Source: Streptosporangium subroseum (GTDB lineage Bacteria > Actinomycetota > Actinomycetes > Streptosporangiales > Streptosporangiaceae). From it: a DNA stretch of 64,000 bases. The DNA is taken from positions 1-64,000 of the forward strand of contig NZ_FZOD01000023.1 in assembly GCF_900188345.1 (NCBI RefSeq). Direction: 5' to 3'. Of the stretch, positions 16,707-25,706 are shown piece after piece. Position numbers and translations under genes: made by a program. Position 1 is the stretch's first letter. Every line of letters begins with the position of its first letter. A model generated the notes under the pieces. It was not told the origin of the DNA, did no database searches, and saw nothing but the letters and a program-made list of their open reading frames with translations.

Positions 16707-16838
16707 CCGTCTTCACCGGTCGTGGAGCCGACCGCCAAGCCGATCGCCGAGGCGGGCCTCACCCTCATCGGGTTCGTCGGGGGCAGCTCGATGAACGTCC
16801 ATGCCGGAGAGCGGCGGATCGACCCGGATCACCGCTGA
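16707..16838 (+). pseudogene. fdhD: C-terminal remnant of fdhD
   Basis: About 43 codons read PSSPVVEPTAKPIAEAGLTL then IGFVGGSSMNVHAGERRI, ending at TGA 16838. This is the conserved tail of FdhD, the sulfurtransferase needed by formate dehydrogenases (family tails read like AGLTLVGFxRGxxMNVYxGxxRI). No start codon with a ribosome-binding site, CxxC motif or N-terminal two thirds is present; the fragment begins right after site F. It is best read as the scar of a deletion of a once-complete, GntR-controlled fdhD next to the panE-like gene. Confidence 0.65.
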
Positions 16839-17110
16839 ACCCGGGCCCCCGCCGCCCGATCCCGTCGGCGGGTGCCACGGCCCGAAATCCTCGCCGGGCC
16901 GTGGCACCCGCCGCGACATTTGACTCCCCCACCCAACAAAAACACCCACAGACCGTCGACGCCGGGGTACGGCGGTTCGCCGGCGCGACGACGAGAGCCC
17001 GGCCCGCGATTCGCCCCCTTCGCCGGCCGGGCTCTCTGACGTCCGCCGGAGACCCCGAGGCCCTCCCGGCACGTGTCGATATCTTCCCGGGGCACCTTGA
17101 CGTGCGACTT
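16839..17110. other. Intergenic region before znuACB
   Basis: No coding frame is supported. It holds a GC-rich imperfect stem (GTGCCACGGCCCG near 16872 against CGGGCCGTGGCAC near 16894) that may terminate the panE/fdhD unit, then plain sequence up to the Zur box. Confidence 0.45.
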
Positions 17111-17131
17111 TGACAACGATTTTCATTTACG
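17111..17131. promoter_or_regulatory. Zur box upstream of znuA
   Basis: A 21-bp imperfect palindrome with core AACGATTTTCATTTA agrees with the actinobacterial Zur consensus (TGAAAATGATTTTCA-type). It lies 16 bp before ATG 17147, overlapping the promoter, so the zur product encoded at the end of this operon should repress it when zinc is plentiful. Confidence 0.8.
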
Positions 17132-17146
17132 CGCATACTGGTACCC

Positions 17147-18112
17147 ATGATGTCCGACTTCTCCCGACGTATCTATATGCGTGCCGCGGGTCCGCTTGCA
17201 CTCACCGCCGTTCTCGTTACCTCCGCCTGCGGTGCCGACCCGGCCGGCTCCGCCACCCGGGCAGACGGCTCACAGGGAGAGAAGACCGACGTCACCGCCG
17301 CCATGTATCCCCTGCAGTGGCTCGCCGGGCAGGTGGGCGGTCCCGATGTGACCGTCACCGGCCTGACCAAGCCCGGCACCGAGCCGCATGACCTGGAGCT
17401 GGCCCTGACCCAGGTGGCGGGGCTGGAGAAGACCGGACTCGTCGTCTACATCAAGGGCGTCCAGCCCGCCGTGGATGAGGCGGTCGAGGAACACGCCCCC
17501 GACCGGGGTTTCGACGCGGCGACCATGGTCAAAACCCTCCCGGCGGTCGCCGAGGAGGGCCACGAGGGCGGTGCTCAAGAAGAACACGGCCATGAGGTCA
17601 GCTATGACCCCCACCTCTGGCTCGACCCGGCCCGCTTCGCGACGGTCGCGACCCAGCTCGGCGAGAAACTCGCCGCCGCCGACCCCGCCCACGCGCAGGG
17701 TTACAAGGACCGCGCGGCCAAAACGGCATCCGATCTCGGCACGCTGGACGGCGAGATGTCCCAGGGCCTGAGCACGTGCGCCTCTGACGCGATCTTCACC
17801 AGCCACACCGCGTTCGGCTACCTCGCCGACCGCTACAAGCTCCGCCAGGTCGGGATCAGCGGTCTCGATCCGGACGCCGAACCTTCTCCCGCCCGTCTCG
17901 CCGAAGTGGCGAAAGTGGCTAAGCAGGAGAAAGTGACTACGATTTTCACCGAGACACTCGTCAGCCCAAAGGTCGCCGAGGTTCTCGCCCAGGAGGTCGG
18001 TGCCAAGACCGCGGTCCTCGACCCGGTCGAAAGCCAGCCGGCGAACGGCGACTACCTGTCCGCCATGCGCCAGAACCTCACCGCACTTCAAGCGGCGCTC
18101 AGCTGCTCGTAA
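17147..18112 (+). CDS. znuA: Zinc ABC transporter substrate-binding lipoprotein
   Basis: 321-residue lipoprotein that captures zinc outside the membrane. A twin-Arg-containing signal (MMSDFSRRIYMRAAGPLALT) ends in the lipobox VTSAC. Metal ligands of the cluster A-I family are visible: His in GTEPHDLEL, His in YDPHLWLDP, His in TSHTAFGYLAD and an acidic residue near FTETLVSP. The His-rich flexible loop typical of ZnuA is short (EEGHEGGAQEEHGHE, about residues 139-153). The second ATG at 17150 could also start translation; no good ribosome-binding site is seen, so the message may be leaderless. First gene of znuACB-zur behind a Zur box. Confidence 0.92.
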   Translation: MMSDFSRRIYMRAAGPLALTAVLVTSACGADPAGSATRADGSQGEKTDVTAAMYPLQWLAGQVGGPDVTVTGLTKPGTEPHDLELALTQVAGLEKTGLVVYIKGVQPAVDEAVEEHAPDRGFDAATMVKTLPAVAEEGHEGGAQEEHGHEVSYDPHLWLDPARFATVATQLGEKLAAADPAHAQGYKDRAAKTASDLGTLDGEMSQGLSTCASDAIFTSHTAFGYLADRYKLRQVGISGLDPDAEPSPARLAEVAKVAKQEKVTTIFTETLVSPKVAEVLAQEVGAKTAVLDPVESQPANGDYLSAMRQNLTALQAALSCS

Positions 18113-18121
18113 AGGCCACAT

Positions 18122-18901
18122 GTGACATCCAACCAAGCGGTTTTCACCATGATCGGCGGCCAGGTCAGCCTGGACCGCCGACAGGTGTTGCGCGGCATAG
18201 ACCTGACCGTCAAGCCCGGCGAAGTGGTGGCCGTGCTCGGTGCGAACGGGTCGGGCAAGTCCACCCTCATCCGCGCCCTGCTCGGCCTGATCCCCATGAC
18301 CGGTGGCACGACCCTGCTCTACGACACTCCGCCCGCGCGGTTCCGCGAGTGGTGGAAGATCGGCTACGTGCCGCAGCGGCTCTCGGTGGGCGGCGGCGTG
18401 CCGACCACGATCCGCGAGGTCGTCGCCTCCGGCAGGATCGCCAGACAGCGGCGCCTCCGGCGGACCGGTGCGGCCGACCGCGAGGCGACCGCCAGGGCAC
18501 TGGCGGTCGTCGGCATGACCGACCGGGCCTCGGACCCGGTCCAGGCCTTGTCCGGCGGGCAGCAGCAGCGGGTGCTGATCGCCCGCGCCCTCGCCGGGGA
18601 GCCCGACACCTTTGTCATGGACGAACCCACGGCGGGTGTCGACTCCGAGAGCCAGCAGCTTCTCGCCGACACCCTGTCCGGGCTCGTCGACCAGGGGAAA
18701 ACGGTCCTGCTGGTCGCTCACGAGCTCGGCCCGCTGGAGCCCCTGATCACTCGCGCGGTGGTACTCAGGGACGGATTCGTCTGCCATGACGGCCCGCCGC
18801 CCCGGGCGGTCGGCACCCACGCTCTGCCCGGCCACGACCACGTGCATCCCCACTGCGCGGAGACGCCCGTGAGCCCGCTCGACTGGAGGCCCACGTCGTG
18901 A
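18122..18901 (+). CDS. znuC: Zinc ABC transporter ATP-binding protein
   Basis: 259-residue ABC ATPase powering zinc import. Walker A GANGSGKST, Q-loop near GYVPQRLS, signature LSGGQQQR, Walker B TFVMDEPTAGVD and the switch His in LLVAHELG are intact. GTG 18122 follows AAAGG, 9 bp after the znuA stop. The last 30 residues contain a His cluster (HALPGHDHVHPHC), a common C-terminal feature of zinc-transporter ATPases that may sense metal. The stop overlaps the znuB start by four bases (GTGA). Confidence 0.92.
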   Translation: MTSNQAVFTMIGGQVSLDRRQVLRGIDLTVKPGEVVAVLGANGSGKSTLIRALLGLIPMTGGTTLLYDTPPARFREWWKIGYVPQRLSVGGGVPTTIREVVASGRIARQRRLRRTGAADREATARALAVVGMTDRASDPVQALSGGQQQRVLIARALAGEPDTFVMDEPTAGVDSESQQLLADTLSGLVDQGKTVLLVAHELGPLEPLITRAVVLRDGFVCHDGPPPRAVGTHALPGHDHVHPHCAETPVSPLDWRPTS

Positions 18902-19731
18902 TCGAGCTTCTGCAGTTCGACTTCATGCGGCGGGCGCTGATCGCCGCCCTGCTGGTCGGCCTGGTCGCCCCCGCCATCGGCACGTTCATGGTGCAGCGCC
19001 GCCTGGCCCTGCTGGGTGACGGCATCGGGCACGTCGCGCTGACCGGCGTGGCGCTCGGATTCCTCACCAACCAGGCTCCCGTGCTGACCGCGGTGGTGGT
19101 GTCGGTCCTCGGCGCCGTGGCCATCGAGCTGGTCCGCGAACGCGGCAGGACCAGTGGCGACGTGGCGCTCGCACTGCTGTTCTACGGCGGCATCGCCGGA
19201 GGCGTGCTGCTGATCTCACTGGCCCCCGGCGGCAGCAACGCCACGCTGATGTCCTATCTGTTCGGCTCGATCAGCAGCGTCCCCACGGAGGACGTGTGGG
19301 TCATCGGCTTTCTGGCGGTGGCCGTGCTCGGCGTGGTCGTCTTCTTCGGCCGCGAGCTCTATGTGCTCTGTCAGGACGAGGAGGTCGCCAAGGCCAGCGG
19401 CCTGCCGGTGCGCTTCCTGAGTTTGCTCATCGCCGTCACCGCCGCGCTGACCGTGGTCATCGCCATGCGTGTGGTTGGATTGCTTCTCGTCAGCGCGTTG
19501 ATGGTGGTTCCCGTGGCGACAAGTCAGCAGCTCACCAGGGGTTTCAGGAGCACGATGCTGCTTTCTATGCTTTTCGGAATGATTGCCACTGTCGGCGGGT
19601 TGACCTCCTCGTTCTATGTCGAGGTTCCGCCAGGCGCAATCATTGTGATCGTTGCCCTCGCAGGGTTCGTTCTCGCCCTCGGGCTCGGTAGATTCGTACG
19701 CCGAAGCCGACCACAGGAGGCCAACTTATGA
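18898..19731 (+). CDS. znuB: Zinc ABC transporter permease
   Basis: 277-residue permease of the ABC-3 (manganese/zinc/iron chelate) family with about eight membrane helices. Family features: RRALIAALLVGLVAPAIGTF at the start, QRRLALLGDGIGHVALTGVA in the first cytoplasmic loop and AMRVVGLLLVSALMVVPVAT in the coupling region. GTG 18898 overlaps the znuC stop and the znuB stop overlaps the zur start (ATGA), indicating coupled translation of the operon. It pairs with ZnuC at the inner face of the membrane. Confidence 0.92.
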   Translation: MIELLQFDFMRRALIAALLVGLVAPAIGTFMVQRRLALLGDGIGHVALTGVALGFLTNQAPVLTAVVVSVLGAVAIELVRERGRTSGDVALALLFYGGIAGGVLLISLAPGGSNATLMSYLFGSISSVPTEDVWVIGFLAVAVLGVVVFFGRELYVLCQDEEVAKASGLPVRFLSLLIAVTAALTVVIAMRVVGLLLVSALMVVPVATSQQLTRGFRSTMLLSMLFGMIATVGGLTSSFYVEVPPGAIIVIVALAGFVLALGLGRFVRRSRPQEANL

Positions 19732-20135
19732 GCAACAGACGTGATGCCGTCCATGCGATTCTGCGCCAGAGCGAGGGTTTTCGCAGCGCGCAGGATGTAT
19801 ACGCAGAAATGCGCGCAGAAGGCGCCAAAATTGGACTTACAACGGTTTATCGGGCTTTACAGGCACTCGCCGACATCGGTCATGTCGACATGCTCAGGAC
19901 CGACGACGGAGAATCCGTCTACCGCGCCTGTGCCAGCGGCCATCACCACCACCATCTGGTCTGCCGCACGTGCGGACGGACGGTGGAGGTGGCCGGGCCC
20001 GCGGTGGAGCGCTGGGCCGAGACGGTCGGCTCCGAGCACGGCTTCACCGAGATCACCCACACGGTCGAGGTCTTCGGCACCTGCGCCTCCTGCTCCGAAG
20101 CCCTCAAGATGGCCGGAGCGTCGAGCAGCTTCTGA
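19728..20135 (+). CDS. zur: Zinc uptake regulator Zur (Fur family)
   Basis: 135-residue Fur-family repressor. Residues 1-75 are the winged helix (SAQDVYAEMRAEGAKIGLTTVYRALQ split by the wing); residues 80-130 form the dimer/metal domain with SGHHHHHLVCRTCG and GTCASC supplying the regulatory and structural zinc sites. The HHHHH run is longer than in most Fur proteins. Its place as the last gene of a zinc-transport operon with a Zur box in front identifies it as Zur rather than Fur or Nur. Zinc-bound protein should bind the site at 17111-17131 and close the loop. Confidence 0.92.
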   Translation: MSNRRDAVHAILRQSEGFRSAQDVYAEMRAEGAKIGLTTVYRALQALADIGHVDMLRTDDGESVYRACASGHHHHHLVCRTCGRTVEVAGPAVERWAETVGSEHGFTEITHTVEVFGTCASCSEALKMAGASSSF

Positions 20136-20359
20136 GCGCCGGGCCGTGCCCCCGGACGCGGAGGTCTTCGAGGCGACCGTCACGCCCGGCGAGGCCGCGG
20201 AGCGCCGGTGCCCGAGCGCCACGGCCGCCGCTGGACGCGGGGCGGCGGGAAGACCTCGGCGATACGGGGCCGCGGGAGCGCCGCGATGGCTCGCCGGAGA
20301 GATACGCTTCCGAGACGGCGAGCCGCCGTACGCTGGAATCACCTCCAACAGGAGTCAAC

Positions 20360-20908
20360 ATGCCATTCGGACATGACATGGTGCACTCACTCGCCGTTGT
20401 GGTCGACCTGGTCAACACCTCCCCCTCCACCGGAGGCGAAGACCGGCTGACCGACCTGCAAGAACTCGGCGACTTCGTGGAGCGCTGGCAGATCAGCGGC
20501 ATCGGAGAGCTCGGTGCCGCGGACCTGAGCCAGGTGCGCGCCCTGCGCGAGGCCTTTCACCGGGTCTTCACCGTCTCCGACCACGCCACCACGGCCACCT
20601 GGCTGAACGCCCTGCTGAGCGAGACCCGCATCACCCCGCGCCTGACCGAGCACGACGGCCATCCCCTGCACGTCCACTACTTCGCGCCGGACGCCTCCCT
20701 TCACGAGCACCTCTCGGCCGACCTGGGCGTCGCCCTGGCCCACCTGCTCGTCGAGAACGAGTGGGAACGGCTGCGCACCTGCTCGGCCCCCGACTGCGAC
20801 AACGTCTTCTTCGACGAGTCCCGCAACCGCTCCCGGGTCTACTGCGACAGCCGCACCTGCGGAAACCGCATGCACGTCGCCGCCTACCGCGCCCGCCGCC
20901 GGGTCTGA
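20360..20908 (+). CDS. CGNR zinc-finger / ABATE-domain protein
   Basis: 182-residue probable stress-response regulator. Residues about 10-125 form the ABATE domain (VVVDLVNTSPS near the start); residues about 132-182 form the CGNR zinc finger: CSAPDCDNVFFDESRNRSR, then YCDSRTCGNRMHVAAYRARR, four Cys in two pairs with the name-giving CGNR. ATG 20360 has AGGAG nine bases upstream; a longer frame upstream is not family-like. The proteins are widespread in actinomycetes and thought to bind DNA, but targets are unknown. It follows zur after 224 bp and precedes the carbonic anhydrase gene across a strong inverted repeat. Confidence 0.85.
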   Translation: MPFGHDMVHSLAVVVDLVNTSPSTGGEDRLTDLQELGDFVERWQISGIGELGAADLSQVRALREAFHRVFTVSDHATTATWLNALLSETRITPRLTEHDGHPLHVHYFAPDASLHEHLSADLGVALAHLLVENEWERLRTCSAPDCDNVFFDESRNRSRVYCDSRTCGNRMHVAAYRARRRV

Positions 20909-20917
20909 TGTCACGCT

Positions 20918-20952
20918 CCGCTATTACCTATTGACTGAGTAGGTAATAGCGG
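20918..20952. promoter_or_regulatory. Perfect 13-bp inverted repeat before the carbonic anhydrase gene
   Basis: CCGCTATTACCTA (20918-20930) and TAGGTAATAGCGG (20940-20952) are perfect inverted copies around a 9-base loop TTGACTGAG. The arms are AT-rich for this genome, and a TTGAC that could be a -35 box lies in the loop. It starts 9 bp after the CGNR stop and ends 43 bp before the carbonic anhydrase start; operator or terminator, undecided. Confidence 0.6.
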
Positions 20953-20995
20953 TAGGTTGGCCTGTGATGCCGCCTACTTCCCCCGGGAGAGCTTC

Positions 20996-21490
20996 ATGAG
21001 TGTCACGGACGAGCTTCTCGCCAACGCCGAGCGTTACGCGGACACCTTCGACAAGGGCGACCTGCCCCTGCCACCCGCTCGCGGGGTGGCCGTGCTCGCC
21101 TGCATGGACGCACGCCTCAATCCCTACGGCCTGCTCGGGCTCACCGAGGGCGACGCGCACGTCATCCGCAACGCCGGCGGCGTCGTGACCGCCGACGAGC
21201 GCCGCAGCCTCGCCATCAGCCAGCGCCTGCTCGGCACCACGGAGATCATCCTCATCCACCACACCGACTGCGGCATGCTCACCTTCACCGACGACGACTT
21301 CAAGCGGCAGATCCAGGAGGAGGTCGGGACCAAGCCCGACTGGGCGGCCGAGTCGTTCACCGACCTCGACGCGGACGTCGTCCAGTCCATCAACCGGATC
21401 AAGAACGACCCCTACATCCCGCACACCGACTCCGTACGCGGCTTCGTCTACGAGGTCGAGACCGGGCGCCTGCGAGAGGTCAAGGCCTGA
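20996..21490 (+). CDS. Beta-class carbonic anhydrase
   Basis: 164-residue beta-carbonic anhydrase, reversibly hydrating CO2 to bicarbonate. Zinc ligands are seen as Cys in [13 protein letters not shown] (with the Asp-Arg dyad) and as His/Cys in [19 protein letters not shown] is the typical substrate-pocket stretch. The length matches the short actinobacterial/mycobacterial type. ATG 20996 follows GGGAGAG by six bases. Its last eleven bases overlap the uppS 3' end on the opposite strand, so the two genes are convergent without an intergenic terminator. Confidence 0.92.
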   Translation: MSVTDELLANAERYADTFDKGDLPLPPARGVAVLACMDARLNPYGLLGLTEGDAHVIRNAGGVVTADERRSLAISQRLLGTTEIILIHHTDCGMLTFTDDDFKRQIQEEVGTKPDWAAESFTDLDADVVQSINRIKNDPYIPHTDSVRGFVYEVETGRLREVKA

Positions 21491-22274
21491 CGGCCGGATC
21501 CGGCACGGCGTTGGGCACGGCTCCGCCGTATCTCCTGTCGCGCTTGGCGTAGGTCTCGCAGGCCTCCCAGAGGTCGCGGCGATCGAAGTCGGGCCAGAGA
21601 CGGTTGAGGAAGACCATCTCGGCATAGGCCGTCTGCCAGATCAGGAAGTTGGAGGTGCGCTGCTCACCCGAGGAGCGCACGAACAGGTCCACGTCCGGGA
21701 TCTCCGGCTCATCCAGGTAGCGGGCGAAGGTCTCCTCCTTCACCCGGCCTGGCTTGAGCCGGCCCTCGGCGATGTCCTGGGCCATGCGCAGGGCCGCGTC
21801 GACGATCTCGGCCCGGCCGCCGTAGTTGACGCAGAACTGCAGGGTCAGCGTGGAGTTGTCCTTGGTCATCTCCTCGGCGTCCCGCAGCTCCTGGATGACG
21901 CTCTTCCACAGCCGTCCGGGGCGACCGGCCCAGCGGACCCGCACCCCCATCGCGTTGAGGCCGTCTCTCCGGCGGCGGATGACGTCGCGGTTGAAACCCA
22001 TCAGGAAGCGCACCTCGTCCGGGGAGCGCCTCCAGTTCTCCGTGGAGAAGGCGAAGACCGACAGATAGGGGATGCCGAGCTCGATCGCACCCTCGATCAC
22101 GTCGAAGAGCGAGGCCTCGCCCCCCTTGTGGCCCTCGGTCCGCGGCAGGCCGCGCTGCTTGGCCCATCGGCCGTTGCCGTCCATCACGATCGCCACGTGC
22201 CGGGGCACGAGATCTCGGGGGATCGGGGGCGGGGTCGCGCCGGAGGGGTGAGGAATGGGTGGACGGACGTTCAC
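21480..22274 (-). CDS. uppS: Isoprenyl (undecaprenyl) diphosphate synthase
   Basis: 264-residue cis-prenyltransferase making the polyprenyl diphosphate used as lipid carrier in wall synthesis. Conserved regions: [17 protein letters not shown] (catalytic Asp), [53 protein letters not shown] and [13 protein letters not shown] 22274 is chosen because AAGGGAG lies close before it and because it forms a GTGA overlap with the recO stop. Translationally coupled to recO, an arrangement conserved in actinomycetes. Confidence 0.93.
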   Translation of the reverse strand: MNVRPPIPHPSGATPPPIPRDLVPRHVAIVMDGNGRWAKQRGLPRTEGHKGGEASLFDVIEGAIELGIPYLSVFAFSTENWRRSPDEVRFLMGFNRDVIRRRRDGLNAMGVRVRWAGRPGRLWKSVIQELRDAEEMTKDNSTLTLQFCVNYGGRAEIVDAALRMAQDIAEGRLKPGRVKEETFARYLDEPEIPDVDLFVRSSGEQRTSNFLIWQTAYAEMVFLNRLWPDFDRRDLWEACETYAKRDRRYGGAVPNAVPDPAVRP

Positions 22275-23008
22275 GTGGCAAGCTCCCTTTCTACGTGTCG
22301 AAGAGAGCGTATGCCGTGTTCGAGATGCCACTGGAGGTAGGCCGCGACCAGGCCGCTGCACTCGGCGCGGTGCCGGGGGATGGAGGCGTCGGCGGCGGGC
22401 CAGTCACCCCGCAGGAGCGCGATCATCAGGGCCAGGGTCTCCCCCTCGGGCACCGCGGCGCCGGCGGGACGGCAGGCCCCGCAGACCACGCCTCCCGCCA
22501 CGATGGCGAACGCCCGCACCGCGGGGGCCTTGCACCGGGCACACGATTCGAGGGCCGGGGCGTAGCCGGCGACGGCCAGCGAGCGGAGGAAGTAGGCGTC
22601 GAGGACGAGCCTGGCCTCGTGCTCCCCCGAGCCCAGCGTGCGCAGGCCGCCGACGAGCAGCAGGAACTGGCGGAGCGCGGGCTCCTTCTCCCCCATGACC
22701 AGCCGGTCGGCGGTCTCCAGCATCGCGACGCCCGCCGTGTAGCGCGGATAGTCGACGACGAGCGCCTCGCCGTACGGGCGGATGGTCTCGGCCTGGGTGA
22801 TCACGTCCAGCGTGCGGCCGACGTGGAGCTGCAGGTCAACGTGGGTGAAAGGCTCAAGCCGGGCGCCGAATCGCGACGTCGTCCGCCTGACGCCCTTGGC
22901 GACGCCCCGGACCTTGCCCGTGCGTCTGGTCAGGACGGTGACGATGCGATCGGCCTCGCCCAGCTTGTGGGTGCGCAGCACGATGCCGTCGTCCCGGTAC
23001 AGACTCAC
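22271..23008 (-). CDS. recO: DNA repair protein RecO
   Basis: 245-residue recombination mediator that helps load RecA on SSB-coated single strands. N-terminal OB fold ([20 protein letters not shown]), central helices and a C-terminal zinc finger (CARCKAP ... CGACRP) match the family. The start MSLYRDD is the usual one for actinobacterial RecO. First gene of the recO-uppS pair; its promoter lies in the 313-bp gap shared with the divergent CDP-alcohol phosphotransferase gene. Confidence 0.93.
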   Translation of the reverse strand: MSLYRDDGIVLRTHKLGEADRIVTVLTRRTGKVRGVAKGVRRTTSRFGARLEPFTHVDLQLHVGRTLDVITQAETIRPYGEALVVDYPRYTAGVAMLETADRLVMGEKEPALRQFLLLVGGLRTLGSGEHEARLVLDAYFLRSLAVAGYAPALESCARCKAPAVRAFAIVAGGVVCGACRPAGAAVPEGETLALMIALLRGDWPAADASIPRHRAECSGLVAAYLQWHLEHGIRSLRHVERELAT

Positions 23009-23321
23009 CCTTGCAGTCTAGCGTCGATCTTTCATGACCATTCGTGCCGCGCAAACGGTCGCGGGACGACCGCGGGCCGGCGCCGGGACCGAGGTTCTCG
23101 CACCTCACAGGCACGGTGGGAGCGGCGTTCACGGTGCGTGGGCGGAGGAGTCGCCGAGGGCGGCGCGGTGGCGGACGAGGGCGTCCGGCGAGACCCCAAG
23201 CATGATCAACTGATCCTCATAGATCACGGATGCATGTTGTTAACCTAAAACTCACTAAACTTTGGCTTCTGGCGAACTCCCCCGCCCGCGTTTTACCCCC
23301 GCCCCCGCACGAAAGGGTGCC
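23009..23321. other. Divergent promoter region recO / CDP-alcohol phosphotransferase
   Basis: No gene is seen. Bases 23200-23270 are distinctly AT-richer (TTGTTAACCTAAAACTCAC region) and look like a promoter zone for the forward gene; the rest is GC-rich and featureless. Confidence 0.4.
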
Positions 23322-24899
23322 ATGCCCCGCGTGGTCCTGCTGGGCTCATCGCCCAGCCCCGATGCCGCTACCGGCCAGTCGACGCCGCCCGCCGCGCTGA
23401 CTCTGCCCGCGCTTCCCGGCTGTCCCACGGTGATCGGCAAGCTGCACGGCCAGCTCGCCTCTCTTGATCCCGCACCGGTGACGATCGCCCGTTCGAGCGA
23501 CGCGGCGGCCTACCAGGGCCTCCCCGGCCGGCTCGTCGAGACCTCCGATCTGGCCGGCGATCTTCGCGCCGTGGCCGACGCGGTCGAGGGCGCCACCGAG
23601 AACCTGCTCATCCTCCCGGCCAACTCGCTGATCCACGACGAGCTGATCTACCAGATCACCAAGTCCAAGCGCGGAGCGCTGGCGCTGATCACCAAGGAGC
23701 CCCGCGAGGAGGACGAGAACGGCGACGCCATCGTCCTCGACGTCCCGATCGAGGAGGCGCAGCCGGAGATCGGCGACCGGACGCTGGAGGGCCTCCCCGT
23801 CCGGGTGCGCTCCCGCCGGTCCCGGGTGATCTCGGTGGGCTCGGCCTACCACGCGGTGACCCGGCCCAACTCCGTCCTGCTCGGCCCGCTGCACCTGCAC
23901 CACAAGCACGCGGCCACGCTGGCCGAGGCGGCCCGCGAGCTCGCCGGCATGGCCCATCTCCTCGGGCCCGAGGACGACCTGATCCAGCTCCTGGTCCTGG
24001 GTCTGGTACGGCGAGGCGTCTCGGTCGGCGTCCGCGGACGCCGCGACCTGTTCTTCCGCCGGCTGGACACCCCGGAGCAGGCCGCCGAGGCGGTGGCCGA
24101 GATGGCCACGTTCAACGAGGACAAGGCGCGGCTGAGCAACGCGGTGAAGGGCGCCGACGGCTTCTTCACCACCTACTTCGTCAGCACCTACTCCCGATAC
24201 ATCGCCCGCTGGGCGGCCAGGCGCGGGCTCACGCCCAACCAGGTCACGCTGATCTCGATCGCCCTGGGCGTGGCGGCGGCACTGTGCTTCGCCACCGGAG
24301 AGCGGGCCGGGATGATCGCCGGCGGCGTCCTGATCTACTTCGCGTTCGTGTTCGACTGCGTGGACGGCCAGGTCGCGCGGTACGCCCGCAAGTTCGGCGT
24401 GCTCGGGGCGTGGCTGGACGCCACCTTCGACCGGTTCAAGGAATACGTGGTCTTCGCCGGACTGGCGGTCGGCGCGGCCGTCTCCGGCGTCGGCGACGTC
24501 TGGACGCTGGCGCTGATCGCGCTCGGACTGCAGTCCATCAAGCACCTGCTGGACTTCTCCTTCGGCGCGGCCAACCGGCGCAAACCCCCGTCGCCGCTGC
24601 CCTCGCTGGAGCTGTCGATCAGCCCTGACACGGGCCTGCGCACGGCGCTGGAGCAGCGCAAGCTGGCACGGAGCGGGGGCATCCGCGGCCTGCTGAAAAT
24701 GTGGGGCAAGGCGGGCAGATACCGGACCGTGCACTGGGCTCGGAAGATGATCGTGTTCCCGATCGGCGAGCGCTTCGCCGCCATCGCGATCGTCAGCGCC
24801 CTGTTCGACGCGAGGATCACCTTCCTCACCCTGATCATCTGGGGCGGCATCGGTTCCGCCTACTCGCTCACCGGACGCCTGATGAGGTCGCTCGCATGA
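23322..24899 (+). CDS. CDP-alcohol phosphotransferase with N-terminal nucleotidyltransferase-like region
   Basis: 525 residues. The C-terminal half (about 290-525) is a membrane CDP-alcohol phosphotransferase with the signature DGQVARYARKFGVLGAWLD followed by ATFD, which binds CDP and two metals. The N-terminal 250 residues resemble a degenerate sugar-nucleotidyltransferase (LPALPGCPTVIGKL opening, LILPANSLIHDELI), as in fused inositol-phosphate cytidylyltransferase/phosphotransferase proteins, but the usual GxGxRL nucleotide loop is not clear. It probably makes a phosphodiester polar lipid or compatible-solute precursor; the alcohol is unknown. ATG 23322 follows GAAAGGG. The stop overlaps the next gene by four bases. 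Confidence 0.78.
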   Translation: MPRVVLLGSSPSPDAATGQSTPPAALTLPALPGCPTVIGKLHGQLASLDPAPVTIARSSDAAAYQGLPGRLVETSDLAGDLRAVADAVEGATENLLILPANSLIHDELIYQITKSKRGALALITKEPREEDENGDAIVLDVPIEEAQPEIGDRTLEGLPVRVRSRRSRVISVGSAYHAVTRPNSVLLGPLHLHHKHAATLAEAARELAGMAHLLGPEDDLIQLLVLGLVRRGVSVGVRGRRDLFFRRLDTPEQAAEAVAEMATFNEDKARLSNAVKGADGFFTTYFVSTYSRYIARWAARRGLTPNQVTLISIALGVAAALCFATGERAGMIAGGVLIYFAFVFDCVDGQVARYARKFGVLGAWLDATFDRFKEYVVFAGLAVGAAVSGVGDVWTLALIALGLQSIKHLLDFSFGAANRRKPPSPLPSLELSISPDTGLRTALEQRKLARSGGIRGLLKMWGKAGRYRTVHWARKMIVFPIGERFAAIAIVSALFDARITFLTLIIWGGIGSAYSLTGRLMRSLA

Positions 24900-25606
24900 T
24901 CACCCAACCGCAGACCACCCCCGCCGTTCCAGACCCCTACGAGGAGCGGCTGCGCGTCCAGACCGCGCGGCTGCTCGCCTACCGCGACGACGGCCCGCTG
25001 GTGATGCTGCTCCGCGGCAAGGTGGGACCGGGGCTGCCCTCGGTGCCCTCCGCGCTCGTCGCGCTGCTCGCGATCATCGCGATGTCGGTGACCGGGATGC
25101 TCACCGACGGCCCGATCCTGCTCGTCCCGGTGCTGATCATGATCGTCCTGGTGCTGCCCACCGCGGCCCGCGACCATCTGGGCAAGCTCGACTGGCTGAT
25201 GCCCCCGCTGATCCGGGCGGCCGAGTTCCTCACCATCATCCTGATCGGCCTGGCCGTCGACGCGCCCAAGTGGCTGCTGTACGTGCTGATCTACGTGATC
25301 GGCTACCACACCTACGACACGGTGTACCGGACGCGGCAGAGCATCTGGCCGCCCGACTGGGTGTTCCGCGCGGGACTGGGCTGGGAGATCCGGCTGCTGC
25401 TGATCGGCGCCGGCGCCGCGCTGGACGTGCTGACCTGGGTTCTGGCCGCGCTCACGATCTACCTCGGTGTGCTGTTCGCCGTCGAGAGTGTGACGAGCTG
25501 GGTCCGGCTGGACAAGGGTGCCGCGCTCGCCCAGGCGGGCGACGACCTGGAGGCCTCGCCCGAGGAGGTCCTGGAGCAGACCACCGGCGACGCCGAGCCC
25601 GCCTGA
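24896..25606 (+). CDS. DUF5941-like membrane protein
   Basis: 236 residues with five to six membrane helices between residues 40 and 205 (VPSALVALLAIIAMSVTGML, WLLYVLIYVIGYHTYDTVYR) and an acidic soluble tail. ATG 24896 overlaps the upstream phosphotransferase stop (ATGA), so the two proteins are made together. From memory, the same domain is fused to CDP-alcohol phosphotransferases in other actinomycetes, which supports a shared complex; the match to DUF5941 should be confirmed by profile search. No catalytic motif is evident. Confidence 0.7.
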   Translation: MITQPQTTPAVPDPYEERLRVQTARLLAYRDDGPLVMLLRGKVGPGLPSVPSALVALLAIIAMSVTGMLTDGPILLVPVLIMIVLVLPTAARDHLGKLDWLMPPLIRAAEFLTIILIGLAVDAPKWLLYVLIYVIGYHTYDTVYRTRQSIWPPDWVFRAGLGWEIRLLLIGAGAALDVLTWVLAALTIYLGVLFAVESVTSWVRLDKGAALAQAGDDLEASPEEVLEQTTGDAEPA

Positions 25607-25706
25607 CGTACGCGGGCGGCCACGGCGCGCCGCGACGCGTGGGCGCGAGCACGGGGCGGCGCGCAGCGCGCAGCGACGCGCGGTACGAGGTGACGCACAG
25701 CATGCC

